The notes beneath the pieces are model-generated. The model was not told the DNA's origin and did not search any database. It saw nothing but the letters and a program-made list of their open reading frames with translations. Source: JBJHBP01 sp050485645 (GTDB lineage: Bacteria > Pseudomonadota > Gammaproteobacteria > Steroidobacterales > Rariloculaceae). From it: a stretch of 64,000 nucleotides of DNA. The position numbers and the translations under genes were made by a program. The stretch covers positions 124,001-188,000 of the forward strand of contig JBJHBT010000004.1 in NCBI GenBank assembly GCA_050485645.1. Reading direction: 5' to 3'. This document shows, piece after piece, positions 40,692 through 48,178 of the stretch; positions within the stretch are counted from its first letter, which is position 1; every line of letters starts with the position of its first letter.

Positions 40692-42497
40692 GTGACGGTA
40701 CCACGTTTCATACTCGTCCTGCTCTGTGGGACTCTCCTCGGAAGCGCCTTGGCGTATTGGATTGCAACGGGACCGGAACGTGAATTTCGGGCCGCGGTTG
40801 CGCTCGAAGTCGAACGGGTTGCTGCGATGCGCCCTTCCGTGGAACGTGACGCCGCTCTCCAGACTCACCTGACACGCATGGCAGCGCTGGACCCACGGCG
40901 CGCCGTTCGCTTCGCACAGGAGCACGGCATTGGGGCTCGCTTTATCGAACTGCTGTTCATGCTCTGGGCAGAGAGCGATGCCGAGGCGGCGCTCGCCGAG
41001 CTTGGCACGTTAGCAGACCCGGCAACTCAGCGCATGGCCGCCTTTGCGGTGCTCGACGGTGCGGGTTTCGACTCGCCGCGCGCTGCGGAGCGTGTCGCGG
41101 ATGCGCTGCCGGCCGATCGCCGCGACGCCTTCCTGCGCGCGGCAGTTTTCCGGCAGGTGCAACATGACCCGCGTGCCGCGCTCGCCAACCTGCTCACACG
41201 CGCACCCGGGCACTCCGCGACGCGCGATGCCGCTCTCGAAGCGCTTGCTGCCATAGATCCCGTGGCGGTGCTCGCGGCACTCGATCAACTGCCCGACGAT
41301 GCGCGCGCGCTTGCGCAGCGCACCGCTCTACTCGCACTTGCGGAGCAGGATCCGTTTGATGCAGCCGGCAGAATCGCCGAAATGACACCGGGAGACGCGC
41401 GCAACGAGCTGGTCGTTTCGATCGCTGCCAGCTATGCGCAGGATGACCCGCGTGCCGCACTCACCTGGGTACTTGGTCTGCCGCCTCCGCGCCAGCAGGC
41501 AGTCGCGGCGGTGCTCACCGCCGCGGCCGAGATCGATTTCGACGCGGCAGTGGATCTCTCGATCGAGATGATGTCCGACAAAACGCTGCCCCTCACGCGG
41601 GTGTTGCCGCTGGCCGAGTATCCGGAGCGTATTCCGGCGCTGGCCGATCGTCTGCTCCACGCAGGCACCGCACTGATCCCGTCGCTGCGCTCCCTGCTTT
41701 CGACATGGGGACGCTCCAGCCCTGATGCCGCGATTGACTGGCTGGCCGTGAATGGAACGCTCGTTGATCCGAATACGGCAACGCTGGTCGCGCTGGGGTT
41801 TTCCGGCACCGATGTCGAAGCCGCTGCGCATGCCACCAGCCGCATGCCGGGACATTTGCGCGAGACGTGGATCTCGGCCGTTACGCATCAATATGCCCAG
41901 TACGACCCAAGAAGCGCCCTCGCCTGGCTCGAACAGCACAGCAACGAACCGCAGTACGAACATTGGCTTCAAACCGTTGTCGGGCGCCTCCATGCCGTCG
42001 ACCCAGTGGCCGCGGCGCACCTCGTCGACGGCATGAATCCGCGGGCTGTCGAAAGGCTCGTTTTCGCCGTAGCAAACAGCCTGGCGCAGCGTGACCCCGG
42101 TGCGGCTGCCGACTGGGTGCTGACGCAACCCGAATCCCGGATCCGGACATCGACGCTGGGCAGTGTCGTGGACAGCTGGTCGAGACAGGACGCGACGGCG
42201 GCCGAGCGTTGGGCTCTCCGGTTACCGCAAGGAGACGAACGTGACTCCGTGCTGCAGTGGTTGTTCGTCAGCCGCTTCGAGCGAACAGGCGACTTCGACG
42301 AGTTGCTGCTGAATGCCATTGAAACCGAGTCTGCGCGGCAGCAGGCCGCCGGACGAGCCGCAATACGGATCTCCAATCACGACCCCGATCGGGCCAGGCT
42401 TCTGCTCGATGCTCACGTGACGGATCCGGGGCTGCGCACGCAGTTCGAACAAGCTCGTGATAACGAGCTGTCCCAGCAGTTGCTCCGACCGCGCTGA
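40692..42497 (+). CDS. DP-repeat helical protein 2 (601 residues)
   Basis: This is a paralogue of the preceding protein. An N-terminal TM segment (FILVLLCGTLLGSALAYWIA) is followed by degenerate repeats such as FRQVQHDPRAALANL, SYAQDDPRAALTWVL, QYAQYDPRSALAWLE and SWSRQDATAAERWAL. Both proteins share the closing pattern TDP-x-LR near the C-terminus. The start is GTG. It probably arose by tandem duplication with considerable divergence. The function is unknown. Confidence 0.75.
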   Translation: MTVPRFILVLLCGTLLGSALAYWIATGPEREFRAAVALEVERVAAMRPSVERDAALQTHLTRMAALDPRRAVRFAQEHGIGARFIELLFMLWAESDAEAALAELGTLADPATQRMAAFAVLDGAGFDSPRAAERVADALPADRRDAFLRAAVFRQVQHDPRAALANLLTRAPGHSATRDAALEALAAIDPVAVLAALDQLPDDARALAQRTALLALAEQDPFDAAGRIAEMTPGDARNELVVSIAASYAQDDPRAALTWVLGLPPPRQQAVAAVLTAAAEIDFDAAVDLSIEMMSDKTLPLTRVLPLAEYPERIPALADRLLHAGTALIPSLRSLLSTWGRSSPDAAIDWLAVNGTLVDPNTATLVALGFSGTDVEAAAHATSRMPGHLRETWISAVTHQYAQYDPRSALAWLEQHSNEPQYEHWLQTVVGRLHAVDPVAAAHLVDGMNPRAVERLVFAVANSLAQRDPGAAADWVLTQPESRIRTSTLGSVVDSWSRQDATAAERWALRLPQGDERDSVLQWLFVSRFERTGDFDELLLNAIETESARQQAAGRAAIRISNHDPDRARLLLDAHVTDPGLRTQFEQARDNELSQQLLRPR

Positions 42498-42671
42498 CGC
42501 CGGGCAACCAGGCAGGTGCCGGGACATTAGTGCACAGCGCTGAACCAATGGTTACGGCGTTGCGGAACGCCTTCAGCGAATGAGTCATGATGCGGAATTA
42601 TGCCGTACTTTTCAGGGAGCGAGTCACGGTGGGCGACTGCGCCAATGCTTCGACCCGAACGTATCTGCCGT

Positions 42672-42779
42672 TCAGTGTTTCGTCTTCGTGCGCTTGCGCT
42701 CTTTGGGGTGTGGTCGAGTCCGCAGAACGCCGATCACCGTGAGCGCGAGGACGACGACGTACAGCACTGGTACCGTCAT
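42672..42779 (-). CDS. 35-residue mini membrane protein
   Basis: From ATG 42779 the product reads MTVPVLYVVVLALTVIGVLR, then a basic tail (TRPHPKERKRTKTKH). It has one TM helix followed by a strongly positive, cytosolic end. Its ATG overlaps the TGA of the 52-residue gene (ATGA), and GGAG lies about 8 bases upstream, so translation is well supported. It is last in the esterase-DoxX operon. No family is known. Confidence 0.55.
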   Translation of the reverse strand: MTVPVLYVVVLALTVIGVLRTRPHPKERKRTKTKH

Positions 42780-42934
42780 TCCGCACGCTCCGGGTGTTCG
42801 ATTTTCTTTCCGGCTCTGCGGTGGTGCCACCAGTCGCGGATCGCCATTGTGGCGACCGCGAAAAACGCCGCGACTGTCGCCAGCAGCTCGAACTCCGTCA
42901 TGACCAGCAGGCTTCGACTGTCCAGGTCGATCAT
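42776..42934 (-). CDS. 52-residue mini membrane protein
   Basis: A good AGGAGAAGG precedes ATG 42934. The product reads MIDLDSRSLLVMTEFELLAT, then VAAFFAVATMAIRDWWHHRR and a charged tail. It has one TM helix and a WWHH-basic motif at the membrane border. It lies 9 bases after the DoxX-like gene and is coupled by a 4-base overlap to the next mini gene. The family is not recognised; it could be a small subunit of the DoxX-like complex. Confidence 0.6.
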   Translation of the reverse strand: MIDLDSRSLLVMTEFELLATVAAFFAVATMAIRDWWHHRRAGKKIEHPERAE

Positions 42935-42943
42935 GGCCTTCTC

Positions 42944-43402
42944 CTACAGGTGTTTGCGGATGCGGTCGGCCGTACGCCAGATCGGTTCGATCTCGGCGCG
43001 GGCCTTCAGCAGCGAATAGAAATACGAGGCGTAGGCCGCCAGCAGAAAGAGATGCAGTGCCATGTTTTTCGCGCCGATCATCTGTACGTGACCGAGATCG
43101 GAGTACAGCGTGTTGATGACGAAGATCGTTGCGGTCACAGGGAACAGCAGCGCCAGCCCAAGCGGTGCGAAGACGTTGGCAAGCAGCATGAAGCCTCCGA
43201 CCAGCTCCAGCACTTTCGCAAGCTGAAACAGGCCCATCTGCATCGAGGACTCCACATACGCGGCAGCCACCGGTTCACCGATGACGGGCTGCGGCCAGAC
43301 GATCACGAGATAGTTCAGTCCCGCCGCAAAGTTGAAAGCGCCAAGGTAGGTTCTGGCGAAAACGACGAGGTACCGTTCGAGCATGCGCATCATGTTCACC
43401 AT
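42944..43402 (-). CDS. DoxX-like membrane protein
   Basis: This 152-residue protein has four hydrophobic helices and the DoxX/DoxD-like pattern LVGGFMLLANVFAPLGLALL with following INTLYSDLGH. DoxX-like proteins occur in quinone-linked and stress-response complexes but are poorly defined. Starts at 43402, 43393 or 43390 are possible; GGTGAAC favours 43393. It lies 13 bases after the esterase gene on the same strand and before two mini membrane proteins. Confidence 0.7.
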   Translation of the reverse strand: MVNMMRMLERYLVVFARTYLGAFNFAAGLNYLVIVWPQPVIGEPVAAAYVESSMQMGLFQLAKVLELVGGFMLLANVFAPLGLALLFPVTATIFVINTLYSDLGHVQMIGAKNMALHLFLLAAYASYFYSLLKARAEIEPIWRTADRIRKHL

Positions 43403-43415
43403 TTTACTATGCCGG

Positions 43416-44420
43416 TCAGGCCGCCAGCGCCCGCACCTGACGTGTCGCGGCGCCGAAGTTGTTTGGCAGGCCGACTGCCAGAAGTTCCAGCCATTCGTCC
43501 TGAAACTGTTGCCACAGCACTTCCCGTGTGTCGTTCGAATGACTGACCGGCAGCAGCCGTACTTCCAGCGGGCTGCGGAACCGGTTGACCACCGCGAGTA
43601 CGGTACGCGATGGTACGACCACGTCGTCGAGGCCGATGCCGGTCAGCGTGTGCGCATTGATCAGCGGTGCAAAATGCAACGTATCGAAGAAGCGAAGTGT
43701 TTCCATCACCCCGTCACGCCGCCACGGAAAACGCGTGACATAGCGTTTCACTTCCAGCGCCGAACCTGCGCGGGCCAGCCGATGGCGCTCGTCGTGCCAC
43801 CCGAAAGTCGGCTGTCCCACCACGACCACATCGGGATCGCGTGACAGCGCGGCGGCCATCAGCGCCAACGCGCCGCCGAAACTGAACCCGTAAAAACAGA
43901 TGCGCGACACATCGTCGTCAAGCAGCGTGCGGGCAGCGTTCAGCGCAACGAGAAAGTCCGCGACGGCCCCGCGCAGGATACTCTGCCGCGGCGAGTCGAT
44001 GCCGGTCAGCACATAGCCTTCCGCGGCAGTGGGCACCGCGTCGGCCGAGCGGCCGAAGCCACGCGCGTCGAACCCGAAGACATGGAAGCCGCGTCGCGCC
44101 CAGTGGTGCATGACCTCATATCGGTCGTTATAACCGTGTGCATGCACTATAAGCGGGCGCCCCCGTCGTCCGTCGGTCTCCGTCGTCGGTAGCACCTGTG
44201 CGGCTCTCAGCAGATAGCCGCGGATCGGCACGCCATCGAGTGACGTGTATCGCACCTGTGCAAGCCGCAGTCCGTCGACAGTGACTTCCTCAGATTCCGT
44301 AAGGGGTTGCGGTGCCGTGCCCTGTATGTCGGCGACGGTCAGTGCCCAGAATCGGGTGAAATCAGCGGGCTGCTCGATAGTGGGTTCAAACCGTTCCAGG
44401 CCCTCGATGGCCATGATCAC
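43416..44420 (-). CDS. Alpha/beta hydrolase, acetylxylan-esterase-like (CE7-type)
   Basis: This 334-residue hydrolase shows an oxyanion-hole region (VHAHGYNDR), the GFHVFGFDARGFGRS segment, the nucleophile elbow YGFSFGG, and a late Asp/His region (GLDDVVVPSRT and PVSHSN). The architecture matches acetylxylan esterase/cephalosporin deacetylase-like enzymes that remove acetyl groups. No signal peptide is seen, so it acts in the cytosol. GTG 44420 starts it; ATG 44414 is an alternative. It is divergent from the cNMP-acyltransferase gene across only 44 bases. Confidence 0.8.
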   Translation of the reverse strand: MIMAIEGLERFEPTIEQPADFTRFWALTVADIQGTAPQPLTESEEVTVDGLRLAQVRYTSLDGVPIRGYLLRAAQVLPTTETDGRRGRPLIVHAHGYNDRYEVMHHWARRGFHVFGFDARGFGRSADAVPTAAEGYVLTGIDSPRQSILRGAVADFLVALNAARTLLDDDVSRICFYGFSFGGALALMAAALSRDPDVVVVGQPTFGWHDERHRLARAGSALEVKRYVTRFPWRRDGVMETLRFFDTLHFAPLINAHTLTGIGLDDVVVPSRTVLAVVNRFRSPLEVRLLPVSHSNDTREVLWQQFQDEWLELLAVGLPNNFGAATRQVRALAA

Positions 44421-44427
44421 TCCCAGT

Positions 44428-44443
44428 GTGCCGGCGCTGGCAC
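44428..44443. promoter_or_regulatory. 16-bp near-palindrome in a divergent promoter gap
   Basis: GTGCCGGCGCTGGCAC is a dyad with 5-base perfect arms GTGCC/GGCAC and a near-symmetric centre. It sits in the 44-base gap between the divergent esterase and acyltransferase fusion genes. A repressor or activator site controlling both is a reasonable guess; a chance GC-rich dyad is also possible. Confidence 0.35.
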
Positions 44444-44464
44444 GTTTTCTGCTACGGATACGTT

Positions 44465-46525
44465 ATGGACGCGGTGCTGGACAGTTTCCTCGCTCATCCC
44501 GTCTGGGGGCGGATGCGAACCGACAGGCTGATTCCGTTAGCCGAAGCCGCTCGGCTCGTTTCACACCGTGCCGGTGACGTCCTCTTTAACCAATTTCATC
44601 CCGCAGATCAATTCTCGCTGTTGTGGGGCGGCGGTGTCGGGCACGAGTCGCGCGCCGACGATGGCGGCGAGTCCTGGTGCATGGGGCACATGGACTGGCG
44701 CTGGGCCGCCGTCGGCTGGAGCGGTTTTCTGCGCCCGTTCCGCTACGGGACGACCGCGAGGGCTGTGAAGGATGTCGAGCTGCTGACGTGGCGCCACGAT
44801 AGGCTGTCCACGCTGTTCTATGCCGATCCGCTGCTGGCAGTGGACTTTTTCCGGTTGGTGCTTGGCAGCGCCTGTCGGCAGTTCGAGGCGCTGCGAGCGG
44901 CTCGAGTCGCGGCGGCGGGTGTGCTTGCACCACAGGTGTTCGGTCGCGGCATCGCGGCACCGGCGCCGGCATTGACCACGGTATCGACAGCTTCGAAGCG
45001 TCGGTTTGCGCCGAATGCCCTTTCCGTGCTGCGTCGATCGGCCTTCTTTGAACTGTTCGACGACGGTGTGCTCGAAGCACTGGCAGGGCATGCCAGGCTG
45101 GTACGCAGGGAACGCGGTCAGCTGCTCACCTGCCAGGGACAGACCACGGGTGGCATCTGGCTGCTCGGCGCTGGCCGGGCGACCGGCAGTTTCACGGGGA
45201 TGGATACGCCGGACCGGGCGCCAGTGCGTTTTCGCACCATCCCCGAGCACGGCATCGCAGCCGGCATTCCAACGCTGACCCGGGGCTGGCTGGCCGAGGC
45301 TACCGTTGTCGCTGATTCCACATGCTGGTTCTATCATCTGCCGGCCGCGTCTATCGAGCAGTTCGTTGGCGACGATGCCGAGTTCGGGCGCGCTTTCATG
45401 CAACGTCATCTCGTGAGGCTGGCTCACCTGATCGCCGTGGCCCGCCCGCCGCGGCACCGGGGACATGACGAGCGCGACGTGGAATCCGTGAAGTCATTGC
45501 TGGATCATGCGCAGACGCGAATTCCTGTCACGTCGGCGCTGCACCAGGTGCCGTGTCTGCTCGCCAACAGGCTGACAGCGCCGCAGGCGCTCACCTGTCT
45601 TGACGACATTCGGCGCAACGGTGCCTACGAGGAGCGCGCCATCGCACGCGCCTGTGCCGATCTGCTCACTGATACGCGCAGCGAACTGCGCTTTTATCGC
45701 GAAGTGCTGGCCACCTACGACGCCGTGACCAGTGCCCCAGCGCAGGTGCCGCCGACGGCGTTGCGAGCGCGTTGTGACGATGGCATGGCGGTGGCGTTCA
45801 GTCACCTGCGTACGGAGATTCATGGTATCGGGCTGCTTCCGGACAAGCCCGGCCACATCGTGATCATGAATCATCTGGCATGCCCTGCCTACTATCAGTT
45901 GCCGAACGGTTACCATTTCTCGTTCGATACGGCATTTGTCAGCGTGCTTCTGCAGTCGTACTACGGTGCCTCGCCGGTACGCGTGGTCCGCCAGAGTCCG
46001 GGTGCCGAGTATGGTCACAATCTGTTCTATCAGCGTCTGGCGCACATCAGTGTGCCGACGCCGGACTCTGAGCTGGATGTCGCACCCGAGGCGATGCAGC
46101 GTATTCGACGCGAAGCCGGGGAGAGGCTCGTATCGCTGGGAACGGAAGCACTGGCGCGCGGAGAAAACGTGCTGATCTGTCCGGAGGGGCGCAGTCAGCT
46201 GGCGTGTGATTCACCCTCACGCTTCTACAGCGGGGCGTTTCGTCTGGCGCAGAGCGCGGCGTCTGAACCGATGATCGTGCCGATCGCGTTGGCCGGCTTT
46301 GATCGTCGCTACAAGGAGACAAAACTGGTTGCCATCGTGCAGCAGCCGTTTCGTCTGTCGGATGCGCTCCAGCGCCCCGGCATCGACAGCCTGCGCACGT
46401 TCCTGGACATCTATCGCAAGGAATTCTCGAAAGCGGTGGTTGACGCGCAGCGGCTCAGCAGCGTATCGCCGACCGCTGCCACTGCTCAATCCAGCGCCGG
46501 CGAGATCGGAAACGCCTGGAGCTGA
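44465..46525 (+). CDS. Fusion of cyclic-nucleotide-binding-like domains and a lysophospholipid acyltransferase
   Basis: This 686-residue protein has two N-terminal double-stranded beta-helix regions (about 1-130 and 185-320; the second has RRSAFFELFDDGVLEAL and RERGQLLTCQGQTTGGIWLL). A helical linker leads to a C-terminal PlsC/LPLAT domain (about 455-680). The LPLAT part shows IVIMNH, ICPEGRS (PEG motif) and VPIALAGFD. The classical HX4D is not present: after NH the next Asp is 18 residues on (FSFDTAF). It may couple a cytosolic ligand to acyl transfer onto a lipid. ATG 44465 is chosen; the ribosome binding site is weak. Confidence 0.75.
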   Translation: MDAVLDSFLAHPVWGRMRTDRLIPLAEAARLVSHRAGDVLFNQFHPADQFSLLWGGGVGHESRADDGGESWCMGHMDWRWAAVGWSGFLRPFRYGTTARAVKDVELLTWRHDRLSTLFYADPLLAVDFFRLVLGSACRQFEALRAARVAAAGVLAPQVFGRGIAAPAPALTTVSTASKRRFAPNALSVLRRSAFFELFDDGVLEALAGHARLVRRERGQLLTCQGQTTGGIWLLGAGRATGSFTGMDTPDRAPVRFRTIPEHGIAAGIPTLTRGWLAEATVVADSTCWFYHLPAASIEQFVGDDAEFGRAFMQRHLVRLAHLIAVARPPRHRGHDERDVESVKSLLDHAQTRIPVTSALHQVPCLLANRLTAPQALTCLDDIRRNGAYEERAIARACADLLTDTRSELRFYREVLATYDAVTSAPAQVPPTALRARCDDGMAVAFSHLRTEIHGIGLLPDKPGHIVIMNHLACPAYYQLPNGYHFSFDTAFVSVLLQSYYGASPVRVVRQSPGAEYGHNLFYQRLAHISVPTPDSELDVAPEAMQRIRREAGERLVSLGTEALARGENVLICPEGRSQLACDSPSRFYSGAFRLAQSAASEPMIVPIALAGFDRRYKETKLVAIVQQPFRLSDALQRPGIDSLRTFLDIYRKEFSKAVVDAQRLSSVSPTAATAQSSAGEIGNAWS

Positions 46526-46588
46526 CTTCACTTGCGTTCGATAGTGATACAGTCGGCACACTCGCTGAACGCGTTCCGGAGCAGCCTC

Positions 46589-47824
46589 ATGCAAGCCATC
46601 GTGCGCATGCGCACTTCACTCATCCTGGCCGCTGCCGTGCTGGTCACCGCCGCAACCGGTCAGGCAGCCGATACCACCAGCGCCCTGGTCGATGTACGGA
46701 TCTTCGATGGCACCGGCGCACCGCTGATCGACAACGGTGTCGTGGTCGTCAGTGACGGCCGCATCAGCGCGGTCGGTTCCATGGAGTCGGTGGCGATTCC
46801 CGAAGGCGCGGAAGTCATCGAGCTGGATGGCCGCTGGCTGGTGCCCGGATTCGTCAACGCGCACGGTCATGTGAACCGATCCGGCGATCGCACGTCCATC
46901 CCGGAGCAGCTTGATATCTACGCGCACTACGGCATCACCACGGTGCTGAGTCTTGGCGATGAAGGTGTGCACATGCGCGACGAACGCTGGAGCCCTGAAC
47001 TGCGGCGCTCGCGCCTGTTCGTGTCCGGGCCCAGCATCAATCCGACTTCCGCCGCTGCGGCGCGCAACGAGGTCGAGCGTCTGGTGGAGATGGAAGTCGA
47101 CTGGGTGAAGATGCATGTGGTGTCCGCCGGACGCGGTGCCCGCTATGCCGACGTGCTGCCCCTGGCGCTTGAAGCAGGTCTGCCCGCCGCCATCCATATC
47201 GAGGAACTTGACGTCGCGAAAGACGTGCTGCGCGCCGGCGCGACGTTGCTCGGTCACAGCGTTCGCGATGAGCCCGTGGATCAGGAACTTATCGCTTTGA
47301 TGCGTGAGCGGGATGCCTGCCTGGTGCCTACGTTCACGCGCGAGCTGTCTACGTTCGTGTATGCCGAGCGCCCCGACTTTTTCGACGATCCTTTTTTTCT
47401 TGAGCGTTCGGCACCGGATAATCTGGAACAGTTCATCACGCCGCAGCGTCGGGCGATGGCGGCCAACCCGCAGTCACGCTACTGGCAGGAAGCGCTGCCG
47501 CTGGCGATGGACAACCTGCGCGTGCTGCACGAGGCCGGTGTCGGTATCGCGATGGGTACCGACAGCGGGCCAACCGGGCGCTTCCAGGGCTATTTCGAGC
47601 ATCTGGAAATGGAAATGATGGAGGACAGCGGCCTGTCACCCACGGCCGTGCTTGTCGCATCCACCGGCGCTGCCGCACGCTGCATCGGCCTTGAAGGCCT
47701 GGTGGGCACGGTCACCGAAGACGCCTGGGCCGACTTCGTCGTGCTCGATGCCGACCCGCTCGCCGACATTCGCAACACGCGTGCGATCCACAGCGTCTGG
47801 ATCGCGGGGAATCGGGTGCGCTGA
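46589..47824 (+). CDS. Secreted amidohydrolase family protein
   Basis: This 411-residue protein has a signal peptide (TSLILAAAVLVTAATGQA) and an amidohydrolase TIM-barrel. Metal ligands include H-x-H in NAHGHVN, a Lys in VDWVKMHV, a His in AAIHIEEL, a His in LLGHSV and the Asp of GTDSGPTG. The two-part beta-sandwich (start and end, DAWADFVVLDADPLADI) is typical of imidazolonepropionase- and prolidase-like members. The substrate is unknown. ATG 46589 has GGAGCA 8 bases upstream; ATG 46607 is possible. Confidence 0.85.
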   Translation: MQAIVRMRTSLILAAAVLVTAATGQAADTTSALVDVRIFDGTGAPLIDNGVVVVSDGRISAVGSMESVAIPEGAEVIELDGRWLVPGFVNAHGHVNRSGDRTSIPEQLDIYAHYGITTVLSLGDEGVHMRDERWSPELRRSRLFVSGPSINPTSAAAARNEVERLVEMEVDWVKMHVVSAGRGARYADVLPLALEAGLPAAIHIEELDVAKDVLRAGATLLGHSVRDEPVDQELIALMRERDACLVPTFTRELSTFVYAERPDFFDDPFFLERSAPDNLEQFITPQRRAMAANPQSRYWQEALPLAMDNLRVLHEAGVGIAMGTDSGPTGRFQGYFEHLEMEMMEDSGLSPTAVLVASTGAAARCIGLEGLVGTVTEDAWADFVVLDADPLADIRNTRAIHSVWIAGNRVR

Positions 47825-47988
47825 TCGCGTGCAGGGTCCAGTGCAGGCGTCATCGCTGCGCCAGGGGGCGTAGTTCAGACGGATCCCTGCATGGTCTGGA
47901 GATCGCGGCCCGGTAGCGGTACCCTGTGCATCAAGGCCGGCTCAGCGCTCGCTCGTTCGGAGCCAGGGCAGCAGCCGGGAGGGGAGTC

Positions 47989-48174
47989 ATGACGGAGCGC
48001 TCACCCGTAGCGCCGCTATCCGCCGGGGCTGACGTCCCGCAGCGGCCGCCGCGTCGCCGTGACGAGCTGGTCGTATTCCTGATTATCTGCGTGGTGCTGT
48101 TTCCGGCGCTGACCGTCGCGGTCATGGGGCTGTACGGTCTTATCGTGTGGATCAGTCACATGCTGGGCGGGTGA
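47989..48174 (+). CDS. napE: Periplasmic nitrate reductase small membrane subunit NapE
   Basis: The 61-residue product has a polar N-terminus, the sequence RRRDELVVFLIICVVLFPALTVAVMG and one TM helix ending VWISHMLGG. This is the NapE pattern. GGGAGGGGAG precedes ATG 47989. NapE has no settled role. The gene lies 4 bases before napA, heading the cluster. Confidence 0.85.
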   Translation: MTERSPVAPLSAGADVPQRPPRRRDELVVFLIICVVLFPALTVAVMGLYGLIVWISHMLGG

Positions 48175-48178
48175 GGCG

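Noticed and set aside
44561..45466. 301-codon minus-strand frame
   Set aside because: It lies wholly opposite the well-supported cNMP-acyltransferase gene and has no recognisable domain.
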